Positions 35,986 through 44,701 of a DNA stretch of 64,000 bases are shown piece after piece. A program made the translations under genes and the position numbers. The first letter of the stretch is position 1. Every line of letters starts with the position of its first letter. Source of the DNA: Halieaceae bacterium (lineage in GTDB: Bacteria > Pseudomonadota > Gammaproteobacteria > Pseudomonadales > Halieaceae); assembly GCA_902623175.1 (NCBI GenBank), contig CACNSR010000010.1, forward strand, positions 29,535 through 93,534, read 5' to 3'. The notes beneath the pieces are model-generated. The model had not been told where the DNA came from. It saw only the letters and a program-made list of their open reading frames with translations, and searched no databases.

Positions 35986-37330
35986 GCTGACCTCTCGCGA
36001 CGATCTGCGCCATAGCGGCGGTCGCCTGCTCCATCGAGCATGCCTCGGTCGCTCCCTGACGCAGAAATTCCAGCATCATGGGTCTGATCGCAATGGCTTT
36101 GTCGAGCTCCGGGTCAGTACCCTGCTCGTAGGCCCCCACCATAATCAGATCCCTATTTGACTCATAAAGGGACCAAAGACGCCGGAATTCTGTTGCCATC
36201 TTGATTTCGTGCGCACCGAGCACCTTGGACGATAGTCTAGATATCGAACCGCGTAAATTGATAGCCGGGTAGAGCCCGGTATCGGCCAGCTCCCTTGACA
36301 GCATAATTTGTCCGTCGAGTGAGGCACGCGCCACCTCAACTATAGGGTCTGTTCCCTCCTCGTGCTCGGACAGCACGGTATACACACTGGTAATCGTGCC
36401 TGCACCATCACCGGGACCGCCACGCTCCACCAGCTTTGGCAAATCACTGAAAACCGAGGGTGGATAGCCCTTGTTTGTGGGCGGCTCGCCGGTGGCAAGA
36501 CCAATCTCCCGTTGGGCGTGCGCAATTCGGGTGAGACTGTCGCAAAGAAGCAACACATCCTTTCCTTGATCGCGAAAATATTCCGCCACCAAGTGAGCCA
36601 CTTCAGCCGCTTGACGTCGCATAACGGACGTGCAGTCAGAGGTGGCTAGGATCACTACAGACTTGCGCAAACCCTCGGGCCCGAGACTTTCGGCAAGGAA
36701 CTCACCTGCCTCTCGGCCGCGCTCGCCGATGAGTGCCAGCACTACAACATCAGCGACAGTGTGACGGGTCATCATGCCCAGCAGCGTGCTCTTACCTACT
36801 CCAGAACCGGCTATCAGGCCGATACGTTGTCCTTTGGCAAGCGTCAAAACACCATTAACGGCGCGCACGCCAACATCCATTGGCGTCGATACCGGTTGGC
36901 GATGCAGTGCCGGGATACTCCGTCCATAAAAATTAGACACAAATCGTGGATGTATGAGCGGCTTGTCGTCCAGCGGATTGCCCAGAGGGTCTATTACCCT
37001 GCCAAGTAAATGTGCGCCAACTGGCAGACCAACGCGGCGATTGACCAAGCGAATCCGGCTCTCTCGCGACACCCCCACAGTTTCAGAAAAAGGGATCAAT
37101 TTGAGGGTTTGGTCAGAGAAAGCCACCACTTCGGCGGGCACGTTGGGTGCCCCGGGATCATCCGTCTCAATTTCGCACATGGCACCCAGGGGTGCCTGGA
37201 GTCCGTCGCACTCCACAACATGGCCTGACACATGCCTGATCTTGGCCCACGTCCAAGCATCTGGCGCAACCAACTGAGGCCAACTTCGGTCCGCCGGCGG
37301 CTGTTCAATAGTGTCGCGGCTTGGGTTCAT
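35975..37330 (-). CDS. fliI: Flagellum-specific ATPase FliI
   Basis: 451 aa. It is an F1-beta-like hexameric ATPase of the export apparatus. Walker A is GSGVGKST at about residue 175; LIGERGREAGEFLAESLG and the Walker B region (GKDVLLLCDSLTRIAHAQRE) follow, with GEPPTNKGYPPSVFSDLPKL typical of FliI/YscN. It overlaps fliH by 4 bases and fliJ by 11 bases. Confidence 0.96.
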   Translation of the reverse strand: MNPSRDTIEQPPADRSWPQLVAPDAWTWAKIRHVSGHVVECDGLQAPLGAMCEIETDDPGAPNVPAEVVAFSDQTLKLIPFSETVGVSRESRIRLVNRRVGLPVGAHLLGRVIDPLGNPLDDKPLIHPRFVSNFYGRSIPALHRQPVSTPMDVGVRAVNGVLTLAKGQRIGLIAGSGVGKSTLLGMMTRHTVADVVVLALIGERGREAGEFLAESLGPEGLRKSVVILATSDCTSVMRRQAAEVAHLVAEYFRDQGKDVLLLCDSLTRIAHAQREIGLATGEPPTNKGYPPSVFSDLPKLVERGGPGDGAGTITSVYTVLSEHEEGTDPIVEVARASLDGQIMLSRELADTGLYPAINLRGSISRLSSKVLGAHEIKMATEFRRLWSLYESNRDLIMVGAYEQGTDPELDKAIAIRPMMLEFLRQGATEACSMEQATAAMAQIVARGQHGH

Positions 37331-38109
37331 GAATCCAGCAACGAATCAGGGAACTGCGCTACCAGTTGTTCACGCAGCTGATCGAATTCGCAGTCGAGCA
37401 GTCTATCAATGACCAGATGGTCATACTGAACAGAGATATCCCCGTCTTTCAGGTCCGGATCGACCGTCAAAGAGACGGGTCGGTCAGCCAGCAGTTCGGA
37501 GAGCTGCTCCTCTGGCAGCACTGCTGCCATCGAGGAGGACACTTTGATTTCCACCGGTATACCCTCCGGGAATTCAACATTCTCCAGAGCCCTATTGAGA
37601 TACGCTCGAAATACTTTTTCATCCACTCTGAGCGACTGCAAACAAACGGTTTTGGCGACATCGAGTGACAGATCTGTGACCACAGGCCAGATTTTGGGGA
37701 GCGCGTCCATCTGAACCTGAATCGCGTCGAAGAAACGCTCAGCAAGCGCTTCCCGCTGCTGGCTCTCCAAATTGGACTGCCTGATACCCTCAGCCACACC
37801 CTCCTGAAATTTGGCCTCGAGCAGCTGGTCAATATCGATTTCTTCCCGTTCCTCCCGTTCTGCCTCGTCGGCAGCCGCCGTCTCGGCGTCCTCTAGATTA
37901 GACTCCTCGGCCGATTCGAAGTCACTCTCATGCTCCGCGGTCTTGGTCTCACTGCTGATCTTTTGCCAATGGGCTTCTTCGAAGCCCATCGGGCGCGCCG
38001 AGAGATCCCCGGCAGCTGAGGCTTCACTGAAGGCTTTGGCGCGGCGATCAGCAGCAAGGAGTTCATTCAACTCCCAGACGACAGTGTCACTGGCTTTAGA
38101 CAAAGTCAT
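37327..38109 (-). CDS. fliH: Flagellar assembly protein FliH
   Basis: 260 aa from the ATG at 38109 (MTLSKASDTVVWELNELL), which overlaps the fliG end by 14 bases; a longer in-frame extension to 38268 lies wholly in fliG and is rejected. A glutamate-rich linker (about 85-110) precedes the C-terminal V-type ATPase E-subunit-like domain. FliH is the regulator that ties FliI to the C-ring. A minus-strand overlap into fliI is present (ATGA). Confidence 0.9.
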   Translation of the reverse strand: MTLSKASDTVVWELNELLAADRRAKAFSEASAAGDLSARPMGFEEAHWQKISSETKTAEHESDFESAEESNLEDAETAAADEAEREEREEIDIDQLLEAKFQEGVAEGIRQSNLESQQREALAERFFDAIQVQMDALPKIWPVVTDLSLDVAKTVCLQSLRVDEKVFRAYLNRALENVEFPEGIPVEIKVSSSMAAVLPEEQLSELLADRPVSLTVDPDLKDGDISVQYDHLVIDRLLDCEFDQLREQLVAQFPDSLLDS

Positions 38110-39166
38110 CTCCTCGGCCGGCGAGCACCAGTTCACCGGCGTCAGACAGCTTTCTTGCAATGCGCATGATATTTTTCTGTGCGTCCTCAACATCAGAGAT
38201 ACGCATCGGACCTTTAGACTCCATGTCATCAATAAACATCGCCTTGGCTCGTTGGGACATGTTGTCAAAGAACTTGTCGCGAGTTTCTTCGCTGGCGCCC
38301 TTCAACGCGACCATTAGCAAATCAGACTCGATGTTGCGCATCATCACCTGAATGGCGCGGTTATCCACCATCGACAGGTTCTCGAAGGTGAACATGTTGT
38401 CTTGAATCTGAAGCGTGAGGTCCTCGTCCAGCTGGGTCAGAGACTTCATCACCGAAGTTTCAAGATCGACTTTGACGAAGTTCATGATCTTTGCGGCTGT
38501 CTTCACTCCACCAAAGCTCGAGGATTGCGCGGAGGAATTACTGGAGAACTGCTCAGACATGATGCGCTCCAGCTCTTCCATCGCGGATGGCTGAACGGTC
38601 TCAAGGCTGGCCACACGCTGCATGACCTCACCACGATTCTCCGGGGGTAAGAAGCTAAGCACGTCGGCGGCGACGTCGTATTCCAGCACCGAGAGAATGA
38701 TGGCAATCACCTGCGGGTGCTCGTTGATGATCATGTCCGAAATCGCCCGAGCATCCATCCAACGCAGAATCTCCAAACCCTTGGTTGATCCACCGGGCAA
38801 AATGCGGCTCAAGACCGTGCTGGCCTTATCGTCACCTAGCGCACGCTTTAAGACGGATTCGACATAGTCTGTCGTGCCGAGGCCCAGGTTCGTCTGTTGT
38901 TTGATAGTGCCGACGAAATCATCGAGCACCTCGCTCACGGTTTCCTGTGAAAGATCAACGACACCCACCATCGCCGAACCCAGAGCTTGCACCTCGCGAG
39001 GGTTCATATACCGAATGATATCCGACGCCTGCGTCTCACCCATAAGCAACATGATGACCGCCGCTCGTTCAGTGGTCGTCATGGTCTCCAGCTCCTCGCG
39101 AACAAAGTCCGGGAGCTCCTTTTCGCCATCTCCTGACGGAGTGTTTGTTGCTGCCTCTGCCATCAT
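38096..39166 (-). CDS. fliG: Flagellar motor switch protein FliG
   Basis: 356 aa. FliG is the rotor protein that contacts the stator. The N-terminal domain (TTTERAAVIMLLMGETQASD), the middle domain (EHPQVIAIILSVLEYDVAAD) and the charged C-terminal torque helix region (FENLSMVDNRAIQVMMRNIE, then SQRAKAMFIDDMESKGPM) are canonical. It lies 9 bases after fliF. Confidence 0.96.
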   Translation of the reverse strand: MMAEAATNTPSGDGEKELPDFVREELETMTTTERAAVIMLLMGETQASDIIRYMNPREVQALGSAMVGVVDLSQETVSEVLDDFVGTIKQQTNLGLGTTDYVESVLKRALGDDKASTVLSRILPGGSTKGLEILRWMDARAISDMIINEHPQVIAIILSVLEYDVAADVLSFLPPENRGEVMQRVASLETVQPSAMEELERIMSEQFSSNSSAQSSSFGGVKTAAKIMNFVKVDLETSVMKSLTQLDEDLTLQIQDNMFTFENLSMVDNRAIQVMMRNIESDLLMVALKGASEETRDKFFDNMSQRAKAMFIDDMESKGPMRISDVEDAQKNIMRIARKLSDAGELVLAGRGDDFV

Positions 39167-39175
39167 CCAGCTCCC

Positions 39176-41104
39176 TTAGACGGGTTTAATCATCCTCTTG
39201 AGTACATTAGCAACACGGCCTGCGTCCTCTGCAACCAGGAGTCGCACCACGGCCACCTTGTCATCATAACTGTTGGCCGTGTCGAGCATATCGGCTGAGA
39301 TAGCAGACTTCTTGGGCTTGAGTTTGGCCTTAATCTCGTCGAGAGATTCTCCCTCCTCAAGCGCCTTTCTGTCAGCCACGCTGAGCTCACCATCTATCAA
39401 TTGCTCCGCGAGCAAGGCATCGTTCTCCTCAATCTTGGGCATGTAGACCCGTAGGACCGGAGCGATAACCAACAGGAAGAAAGCAATCAGTCCGATCGAC
39501 GTCATTCCGTGGCGACCCCATTCGATAATGGCGGGGTCCTTGTGCCAGGGCAACTGGTAATCCTGTGGCGGATCGCTGAAGAACGGCGCCGAGGTCATTG
39601 ACAGTGAGTCACCGCGCGCCTCGTCATAGGGCAGGGCGGCAACGACCAGAGTGCGGAACCGCTCGATCTCTTCGGCCATAAATCGCTGTAACTCCGCGCT
39701 AGGAATAGGTGCCAGCGATGCTGCGGCACCCTCGAGGCCCGCCTCGGCATCGCCATCTACTTCCTCTGCGAGCAGGTCTTCAGTGACGGTGGACCCCTCA
39801 TCGAGAGAGGCGTAGTAACGGCGCTTCGCCAAATCCCGCAAGGCTTCCTCATTAATGATGACGCCTGCTGTCATAGAGGTCACGCGACCTGTCTGTTCTT
39901 TCACAAACCGGATCTCTTTATCGAGCTCATAGTTACGCGTGGTTTGCTCACGCTCAGTGGTAGCGGTTTCGGTATTGGATGGGTTCTCGGCGACCTCACC
40001 CTCCGGCACAACTTCTGGCTGGTCGGGTGGAATGTTGGTGGTGCCGCCCGGCACCCCAGATGCAGCGATACCAGTCTGCGTATCTGAGGTAATCACCTCA
40101 GAGCGTACTTCCGCTCCGCCCCCCTCGAGATCCAGATACTGCTCAGTGGTGGTTTCACGCTGGGTGAAATCCATTTCCAGATTGACGACGGTTCGCACGT
40201 TGCCGCCACCCAGTGCCGGAATCAAAAGCTCGCGAATACGGTCAGCCAACTCTGCTTCTCGCTCTGCCTCAAAACGCGCGTTATTAAGGGCAGGGGTACC
40301 ATCTTTTTCGGCATTGCTGCCAGTTAGCAAGTTACCGTAGTGGTCTACCACCGTGACATCCTGCGTGGCTAGATAGGGCACACTGGCGCTAACCAAATGG
40401 ACGATTGAAAGTACCTGCGCGGGGTCAACGACTCTTCCCCGATACGGCTTGACGATCACCGAGGCTTTGGCAGGTTGCCGATCTCGGACAAAAACGCTTT
40501 GTTTAGGCGCGGCTAAGTGGACCCGGGCCATTTCAATCGTGCTGATCTCGGAAATCGTTCGCGCGAGTTCAACCTCGATCGCATTGTTGTATCTGACTTG
40601 CTCCATAAACTGGCTGGTTGTCATCGAGCTGCCATCAGCCAGCGAGCCCATGCCGCCCTCGGCGGCAGCCCTGGGGATGCCCTGCGACGCCAAAAAAATT
40701 CGCGCCGCTTGAAACACATTCTCGGGTACCTCGAGACGCCCGGTGGATTTATTGATTCGAACGTCGTAATTAGCGGACTTCAGCGCCTCAAAGGCCAACT
40801 GAACATCTGCCTGCTCCATGCCATCAGAGACGCTCCGGTAAGGCGTAGACGTCATTATCGACCAAAAAATTAGGACCACCAGCAAGGACAAAAGACCTAC
40901 GATAGCGGGCATGGCGCGACGCACAGCAGGCTGTGATAACACGTCCCTCACAGCGGGCATCGCCTGAGCCTGATTGGCGGGAGTAACGCCGGCCTGCTCG
41001 GCAGGCACAGCGGCATTGCCCGTCTCGACGGGCGGGTTACTTCCGGTGTCTATTTCGGTCGCTGACCCCTCTATGAGCGGTCGTTCTTCGAGTGCTGCTT
41101 CCAT
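39176..41104 (-). CDS. fliF: Flagellar MS-ring protein FliF
   Basis: 642 aa. Two membrane helices (AMPAIVGLLSLLVVLIFWSI at about 75-95 and SIGLIAFFLLVIAPVLRVYM near 540) flank the periplasmic ring-building domains. PRAAAEGGMGSLADGSSMTT, then EVELARTISEISTIEMARVH, are conserved. The C-terminal tail (VRLLVAEDAGRVANVLKRMI) is the FliG-binding part. It starts 31 bases after fliE. Confidence 0.95.
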   Translation of the reverse strand: MEAALEERPLIEGSATEIDTGSNPPVETGNAAVPAEQAGVTPANQAQAMPAVRDVLSQPAVRRAMPAIVGLLSLLVVLIFWSIMTSTPYRSVSDGMEQADVQLAFEALKSANYDVRINKSTGRLEVPENVFQAARIFLASQGIPRAAAEGGMGSLADGSSMTTSQFMEQVRYNNAIEVELARTISEISTIEMARVHLAAPKQSVFVRDRQPAKASVIVKPYRGRVVDPAQVLSIVHLVSASVPYLATQDVTVVDHYGNLLTGSNAEKDGTPALNNARFEAEREAELADRIRELLIPALGGGNVRTVVNLEMDFTQRETTTEQYLDLEGGGAEVRSEVITSDTQTGIAASGVPGGTTNIPPDQPEVVPEGEVAENPSNTETATTEREQTTRNYELDKEIRFVKEQTGRVTSMTAGVIINEEALRDLAKRRYYASLDEGSTVTEDLLAEEVDGDAEAGLEGAAASLAPIPSAELQRFMAEEIERFRTLVVAALPYDEARGDSLSMTSAPFFSDPPQDYQLPWHKDPAIIEWGRHGMTSIGLIAFFLLVIAPVLRVYMPKIEENDALLAEQLIDGELSVADRKALEEGESLDEIKAKLKPKKSAISADMLDTANSYDDKVAVVRLLVAEDAGRVANVLKRMIKPV

Positions 41105-41135
41105 CGTCTGTTACCCCTCGTCCATGCCTGACACA

Positions 41136-41465
41136 TCAGACCGGCATACTCATGACATCTTGATAGGCCTTCAGGACCTTATTGCGAACCTGAAGCGTGG
41201 CTTCAAACGCAACCGATGCACGCTGCGAATCAATCAAGACATCGGTAACGCTGACGTCTCCCGACGCCTCAAAGGCTGTTTTGGTCTCGGCTGAACGCAT
41301 TTGCGTTGCATTGACCGATCGGATAGCTGCCAACAGATCTGATGCGAAACGTGACTGCTGCTGTTCATTGCTGATACCCAAGGACGCGTCAGCGGCACGA
41401 CTATTGGCCATTTCGGCCTGTCGAATAACGTTCATCACACCTTGCATATTGGTTTTTTCAATCAT
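41136..41465 (-). CDS. fliE: Flagellar basal-body protein FliE
   Basis: 109 aa. FliE links the MS-ring to the rod. The C-terminal signature (VSVTDVLIDSQRASVAFEAT, then LQVRNKVLKAYQDVMSMPV) is diagnostic. Its ATG overlaps the stop of the upstream sigma-54 regulator (ATGA), so the two are translationally linked and share a promoter. Confidence 0.94.
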   Translation of the reverse strand: MIEKTNMQGVMNVIRQAEMANSRAADASLGISNEQQQSRFASDLLAAIRSVNATQMRSAETKTAFEASGDVSVTDVLIDSQRASVAFEATLQVRNKVLKAYQDVMSMPV

Positions 41466-42928
41466 GAGGCACCTATCGATTGCTTGCTGTCAGCTTCTGC
41501 CGCCTTCAGCTTTTGTAATTTGTGTCGTAACGTTCTCGGGCTGATGCCCAGGCGCTCTGCCGCCTCTTTTTTGGAGTCGGTTTCCTGCAGGGCTGCTTGA
41601 ATCAACTGCCATTCTGCCTGCTCTTTCGCCGAGACCAAGTCCTGATCGGATTGAATAACGTGCTCGTGGCTCTGCGGCTTTGCAATATCGGAAGTCGTGA
41701 ATTCGTCGGGCGCGCTCGGAAGTGAAGCGGGCGAAAACTCAAGGGCATCAAAATAAATATGCTCGGACTGAATCACATTGTGAATGGCGAGCACCTTCGC
41801 ACGACAAATGACATTGTCGAGCTCCCTTACATTACCAGGCCACTGATGCTGCAGGAGCTGCTGAATCGCTGCTTCGTCAATCTGCATAGCCATGCCCGCA
41901 AGCTGCTCAGAGGCGGCAAAACTGATCGCCAGTTGCCGGATGTCTTCGGGGCGCTCCCGTAACGGTGGTATGCCGATGTGAAAGGCGTTGAGCCGATAGA
42001 GCAAGTCTTCTCTGAACTCGCCTCGCTTAACCAGCTCAACCAGGTCCCTATTGGTGGCCGCCACAAGACGAACATCGAAGCTCACCTCACGTGTACTGCC
42101 TATTCGCGCGGCTTTACGCTCCTGAATGACGCGCAGCAATTTGGGCTGAATGTGCAACGGTAGCTCACCTACCTCGTCGAGAAACAGCGTGCCGTTGTGC
42201 GCCTCCTCAAAAATACCCGGCTGGTCCTTGATTGCACCCGTAAATGAGCCTTTCATATGACCAAATAAAATACTTTCCACAAGATGTTCAGGCATCGCGG
42301 AACAATTCAGCGCGATAAACGGGCCCGAAACTCGGGCAGAGGCGTTGTGAAGAATCTGCGCCACCACCTCTTTACCCACACCTGAGGGGCCTGATAAAAG
42401 CGCAGTCACATCTACCTGTGCGACTCGCTGAACCAACGCCAACATCGCTTTGCTCACGGGGTCACTGAATACCACCTGCTTCCGTTGGCCTCGCGACGGA
42501 ACAGAAGGAGTGGAACGGGCGGCGGAGCGCGATTTAGTGGGGGTTTTGGGTGCTTCGGCATAGCTCAACACAGTATCAACCAGCGCCATCCAATCGCTGT
42601 TATCCGCGTAGGTGACAAACGCATCAAAGCCCCTCACACCGATGAGGTGCGCCAGGGTGGAATCTCCGGCGGGCATAAGGACTACCGAAGTCTTAGGAGC
42701 CTCCTCAAGAATCTGGCGCAAATAGGGCTCTTCCTGCGACCATGCAGGCCCCACCGCGACGCAGGAGGCGGTGATGTCAGCCGTCCGCTCGGCAAAAACC
42801 TCAGGCGCCTGAGTCAGCTGAACTATTAAGTCCCATGAAGTGTCGCGCAGGTACCCCTCGGGGAACCCGGTCCCGCGCACTGACAGCACATTCAACTGTT
42901 GTCTTGTATCTGACTGTTTCGACACCAC
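41462..42928 (-). CDS. FlrC/FleR-like sigma-54 activator with a degenerate receiver domain
   Basis: 488 aa. Residues 1-120 have a receiver-like beta/alpha pattern (LNVLSV; ADITASCVAVGP; TSVVLMPAGD), but the acidic pocket and phospho-acceptor Asp are absent. The AAA+ domain has Walker A GPSGVGKE (about 180), the sigma-54 contact loop GSFTGA (variant of GAFTGA), GTLFLDEVGELP and the WPGNVRELDN motif. A Fis-type HTH lies at the C-terminus (EAAERLGISPRTLRHKLQKL). Position before fliE matches flrC, but no FlrB/FleS kinase gene is present. It likely drives the flgB-type promoters. Confidence 0.85.
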   Translation of the reverse strand: MVSKQSDTRQQLNVLSVRGTGFPEGYLRDTSWDLIVQLTQAPEVFAERTADITASCVAVGPAWSQEEPYLRQILEEAPKTSVVLMPAGDSTLAHLIGVRGFDAFVTYADNSDWMALVDTVLSYAEAPKTPTKSRSAARSTPSVPSRGQRKQVVFSDPVSKAMLALVQRVAQVDVTALLSGPSGVGKEVVAQILHNASARVSGPFIALNCSAMPEHLVESILFGHMKGSFTGAIKDQPGIFEEAHNGTLFLDEVGELPLHIQPKLLRVIQERKAARIGSTREVSFDVRLVAATNRDLVELVKRGEFREDLLYRLNAFHIGIPPLRERPEDIRQLAISFAASEQLAGMAMQIDEAAIQQLLQHQWPGNVRELDNVICRAKVLAIHNVIQSEHIYFDALEFSPASLPSAPDEFTTSDIAKPQSHEHVIQSDQDLVSAKEQAEWQLIQAALQETDSKKEAAERLGISPRTLRHKLQKLKAAEADSKQSIGAS

Positions 42929-42957
42929 GTAGCTTCCCGGTTGCGTGACTGATTACT

Positions 42958-42974
42958 AAGCAAGCAGGAGGCCA
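42958..42974 (-). promoter_or_regulatory. Candidate sigma-54 promoter of the flrC-like/fliE operon
   Basis: On the minus strand the sequence is TGGCCTCCTGCTTGCT. GG and GC are 10 bases apart, and the -12 half TTGCT fits well; the -24 half TGGCCT differs from TGGCAC at two positions. The predicted start lies about 20 bases before the ATG at 42928. This fits activation of the flrC-fliE operon by the FlrA-like protein encoded just upstream. Confidence 0.6.
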
Positions 42975-43033
42975 GCATGAGAGATTATAATTATTTCAGT
43001 TAGTTGCAAAATTTAAGAAGGCTCGAAGCCACC

Positions 43034-43057
43034 AAAATTGACAGTGGCGTCAATTTT
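43034..43057 (-). terminator. Hairpin after the FlrA-like gene
   Basis: A 9-bp stem AAAATTGAC/GTCAATTTT with a 6-base loop lies 15 bases past the stop of the FlrA-like gene. The last stem bases on the minus strand are U-rich, which suits a weak intrinsic terminator separating flrA from the following operon. Confidence 0.5.
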
Positions 43058-43071
43058 TTGACACGCACTCT

Positions 43072-44175
43072 TTAGCGTTTTGCGATGTTAAGCCTGCCCA
43101 TTTTTTCGATCAGGGTAGTACGCTTAACCCCTAGTAGCCGGGCGGCCTCGGAGATATTGCTATTGGCGTCCCCGAGTGCCTTCTGAATCAATTGACGCTC
43201 AAAATCAGTAACACGATCCTTGAGGGACGCCTCATCCAGCACCACGTGAGTAGGCGCCTCGGCAGCGGTTATACTCAGTACTCTGGCGAGGCCGTCTTCA
43301 TCCTCACCTGCCGTGCTGACCTCACCTAATGCAACGGTGGCTGCATCCCACGCGCCTTCTGAGGCCGGCGCATTGGCTTCACAGTCTTTTGCGCCCATAA
43401 GACTAATCATCTGGGGTGGCAGGAAGTCCACAGGCAATTCGTAAAGGTTGATGTTATCTCCAGGATACAAGGCAGATAATCGGCGGCAGAAGTTTTCCAA
43501 CTCCCGGACATTTCCAGGCCACTGGTAAGCCTGTAGCAGGCTCATGGAGCGTGCATTCAGCTTAATGGGGTCTCCCTGTAATGCATAAGCAACACTGAAA
43601 TGATCGAAGAGCTCAACGACCTCTTCAGGTCGATCTCGGAGAGGCGAGACAGTAATAGGAATGACATTCAACCGAAAAAACAGGTCCTCGCGAAATTGCC
43701 CTGTCTCTATTAGGGACTCCAACGGTTTGTGGGTGGCTGAAATAATCCGCACATCAACAGGAATCTCCTTGCCAGACCCGACTGGCGTCACAACACCCTC
43801 CTGCACCACTCTCAAAAGCTTGGCCTGCAGATCAGGAGGCATATCTCCAATCTCGTCAAGTAATAGCGAGCCACCGTCGGCCAAACGCATCCTGCCTTGA
43901 TAGCTACTCACCGCGCCAGAGAAAGCGCCCTTTTCGTGACCAAATATTTCACTCTCCAGCAGCTCGTTCGGAATGGCGCTGCAGTTCACCGCGACAAAGC
44001 TACCCTTGGGGTCTCGGCCGGATAAGCGATGGATCTCGCGCGCGACCAGCTCTTTACCCACACCCGTCGGGCCACGCACCAGTACCGGCGCGTCCGTGGG
44101 CGCCACCCGCTCTAGGTGCGCCAGCAACTCCCGCGTCACGGCACTAGTCCCTATCAAGCTTTGTTGCATCGCCAT
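43072..44175 (-). CDS. FlrA/FleQ-like sigma-54 activator without an N-terminal domain
   Basis: 367 aa. The AAA+ domain starts almost at the N-terminus: Walker A GPTGVGKE (about 35-42), sigma-54 loop GAFSGA (about 83-88; Thr of GAFTGA replaced by Ser), SLLLDEIGDMPPDLQAKLLR and WPGNVRELEN. A Fis-type HTH (EAARLLGVKRTTLIEKMGRL) ends it. The typical FleQ/FlrA N-terminal domain of about 120-140 residues is missing; a stop codon lies eight codons upstream (44197-44199), so it cannot be extended. It lies upstream of the flrC-like gene and is probably the master regulator that FlhG restrains. Confidence 0.8.
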   Translation of the reverse strand: MAMQQSLIGTSAVTRELLAHLERVAPTDAPVLVRGPTGVGKELVAREIHRLSGRDPKGSFVAVNCSAIPNELLESEIFGHEKGAFSGAVSSYQGRMRLADGGSLLLDEIGDMPPDLQAKLLRVVQEGVVTPVGSGKEIPVDVRIISATHKPLESLIETGQFREDLFFRLNVIPITVSPLRDRPEEVVELFDHFSVAYALQGDPIKLNARSMSLLQAYQWPGNVRELENFCRRLSALYPGDNINLYELPVDFLPPQMISLMGAKDCEANAPASEGAWDAATVALGEVSTAGEDEDGLARVLSITAAEAPTHVVLDEASLKDRVTDFERQLIQKALGDANSNISEAARLLGVKRTTLIEKMGRLNIAKR

Positions 44176-44196
44176 CAGTGGATCAGCGCCAGTGAC

Positions 44197-44532
44197 TCAT
44201 CTACATGGATCCGCAGAGGGAGCTGCAAGGCCGCTGTCCTGACTAAGGCTGCTATTCCCGGTATTGATCTGGGTCATATTCACGCCTGCAACGATATCGG
44301 GATTGGCAACTGGCTCAGCTTGCTTTCGGTGGCTTGTGTGCCCCACGCCAACCACGATGACCACATTGTCAATCATGTGTTGCGAATTGGGGTCCGACTG
44401 TGTTCGGCTAGAGATACTTTGGTGATGCATCTGTCCACAGACGTCCGTAAAGGAGGCACTGGCAAGCGGCTTGGCAAAAACAACCGGGCAACAACAGAAG
44501 AGAAGCAAGGTTGCGATGAATTTCAGTTTCAT
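44197..44532 (-). CDS. Small secreted protein of unknown function
   Basis: 111 aa from the ATG at 44532, which begins a convincing signal peptide (MKLKFIATLLLFCCCPVVFA, then KPLASA). The mature part is polar with His, Ser and Asn, contains VVIVVGVGHTSHRK and ends in Cys-Arg. I recognise no family. It ends 21 bases before the FlrA-like gene on the same strand, sharing its final stop region. It may be a real small exported protein or a chance ORF; codon pattern alone does not decide. Confidence 0.4.
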   Translation of the reverse strand: MKLKFIATLLLFCCCPVVFAKPLASASFTDVCGQMHHQSISSRTQSDPNSQHMIDNVVIVVGVGHTSHRKQAEPVANPDIVAGVNMTQINTGNSSLSQDSGLAAPSADPCR

Positions 44533-44701
44533 TTGACTGCTCGTCCCTTTCCCCAGATTACCGCCTTTGGCGCGACACATTCAGATAGGCAAGCCGATTT
44601 GAGTGATTAATGGCATATGGACGTGTCTCTTTTTGCACTTACGTTCATCGAGGCTTGCTGGCAACATACTCCAAGGACGAAACAGCGGCAACTGCTGAGC
44701 A

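Noticed and set aside
38110..38268. N-terminal extension of FliH into fliG
   Set aside because: The extension is only the fliG sequence read in another frame; FliH homology begins at the ATG at 38109.
44590..44605. GCCGATTT as a sigma-28 -10 box upstream of the K+ channel gene
   Set aside because: No TAAA-type -35 box at the right distance.
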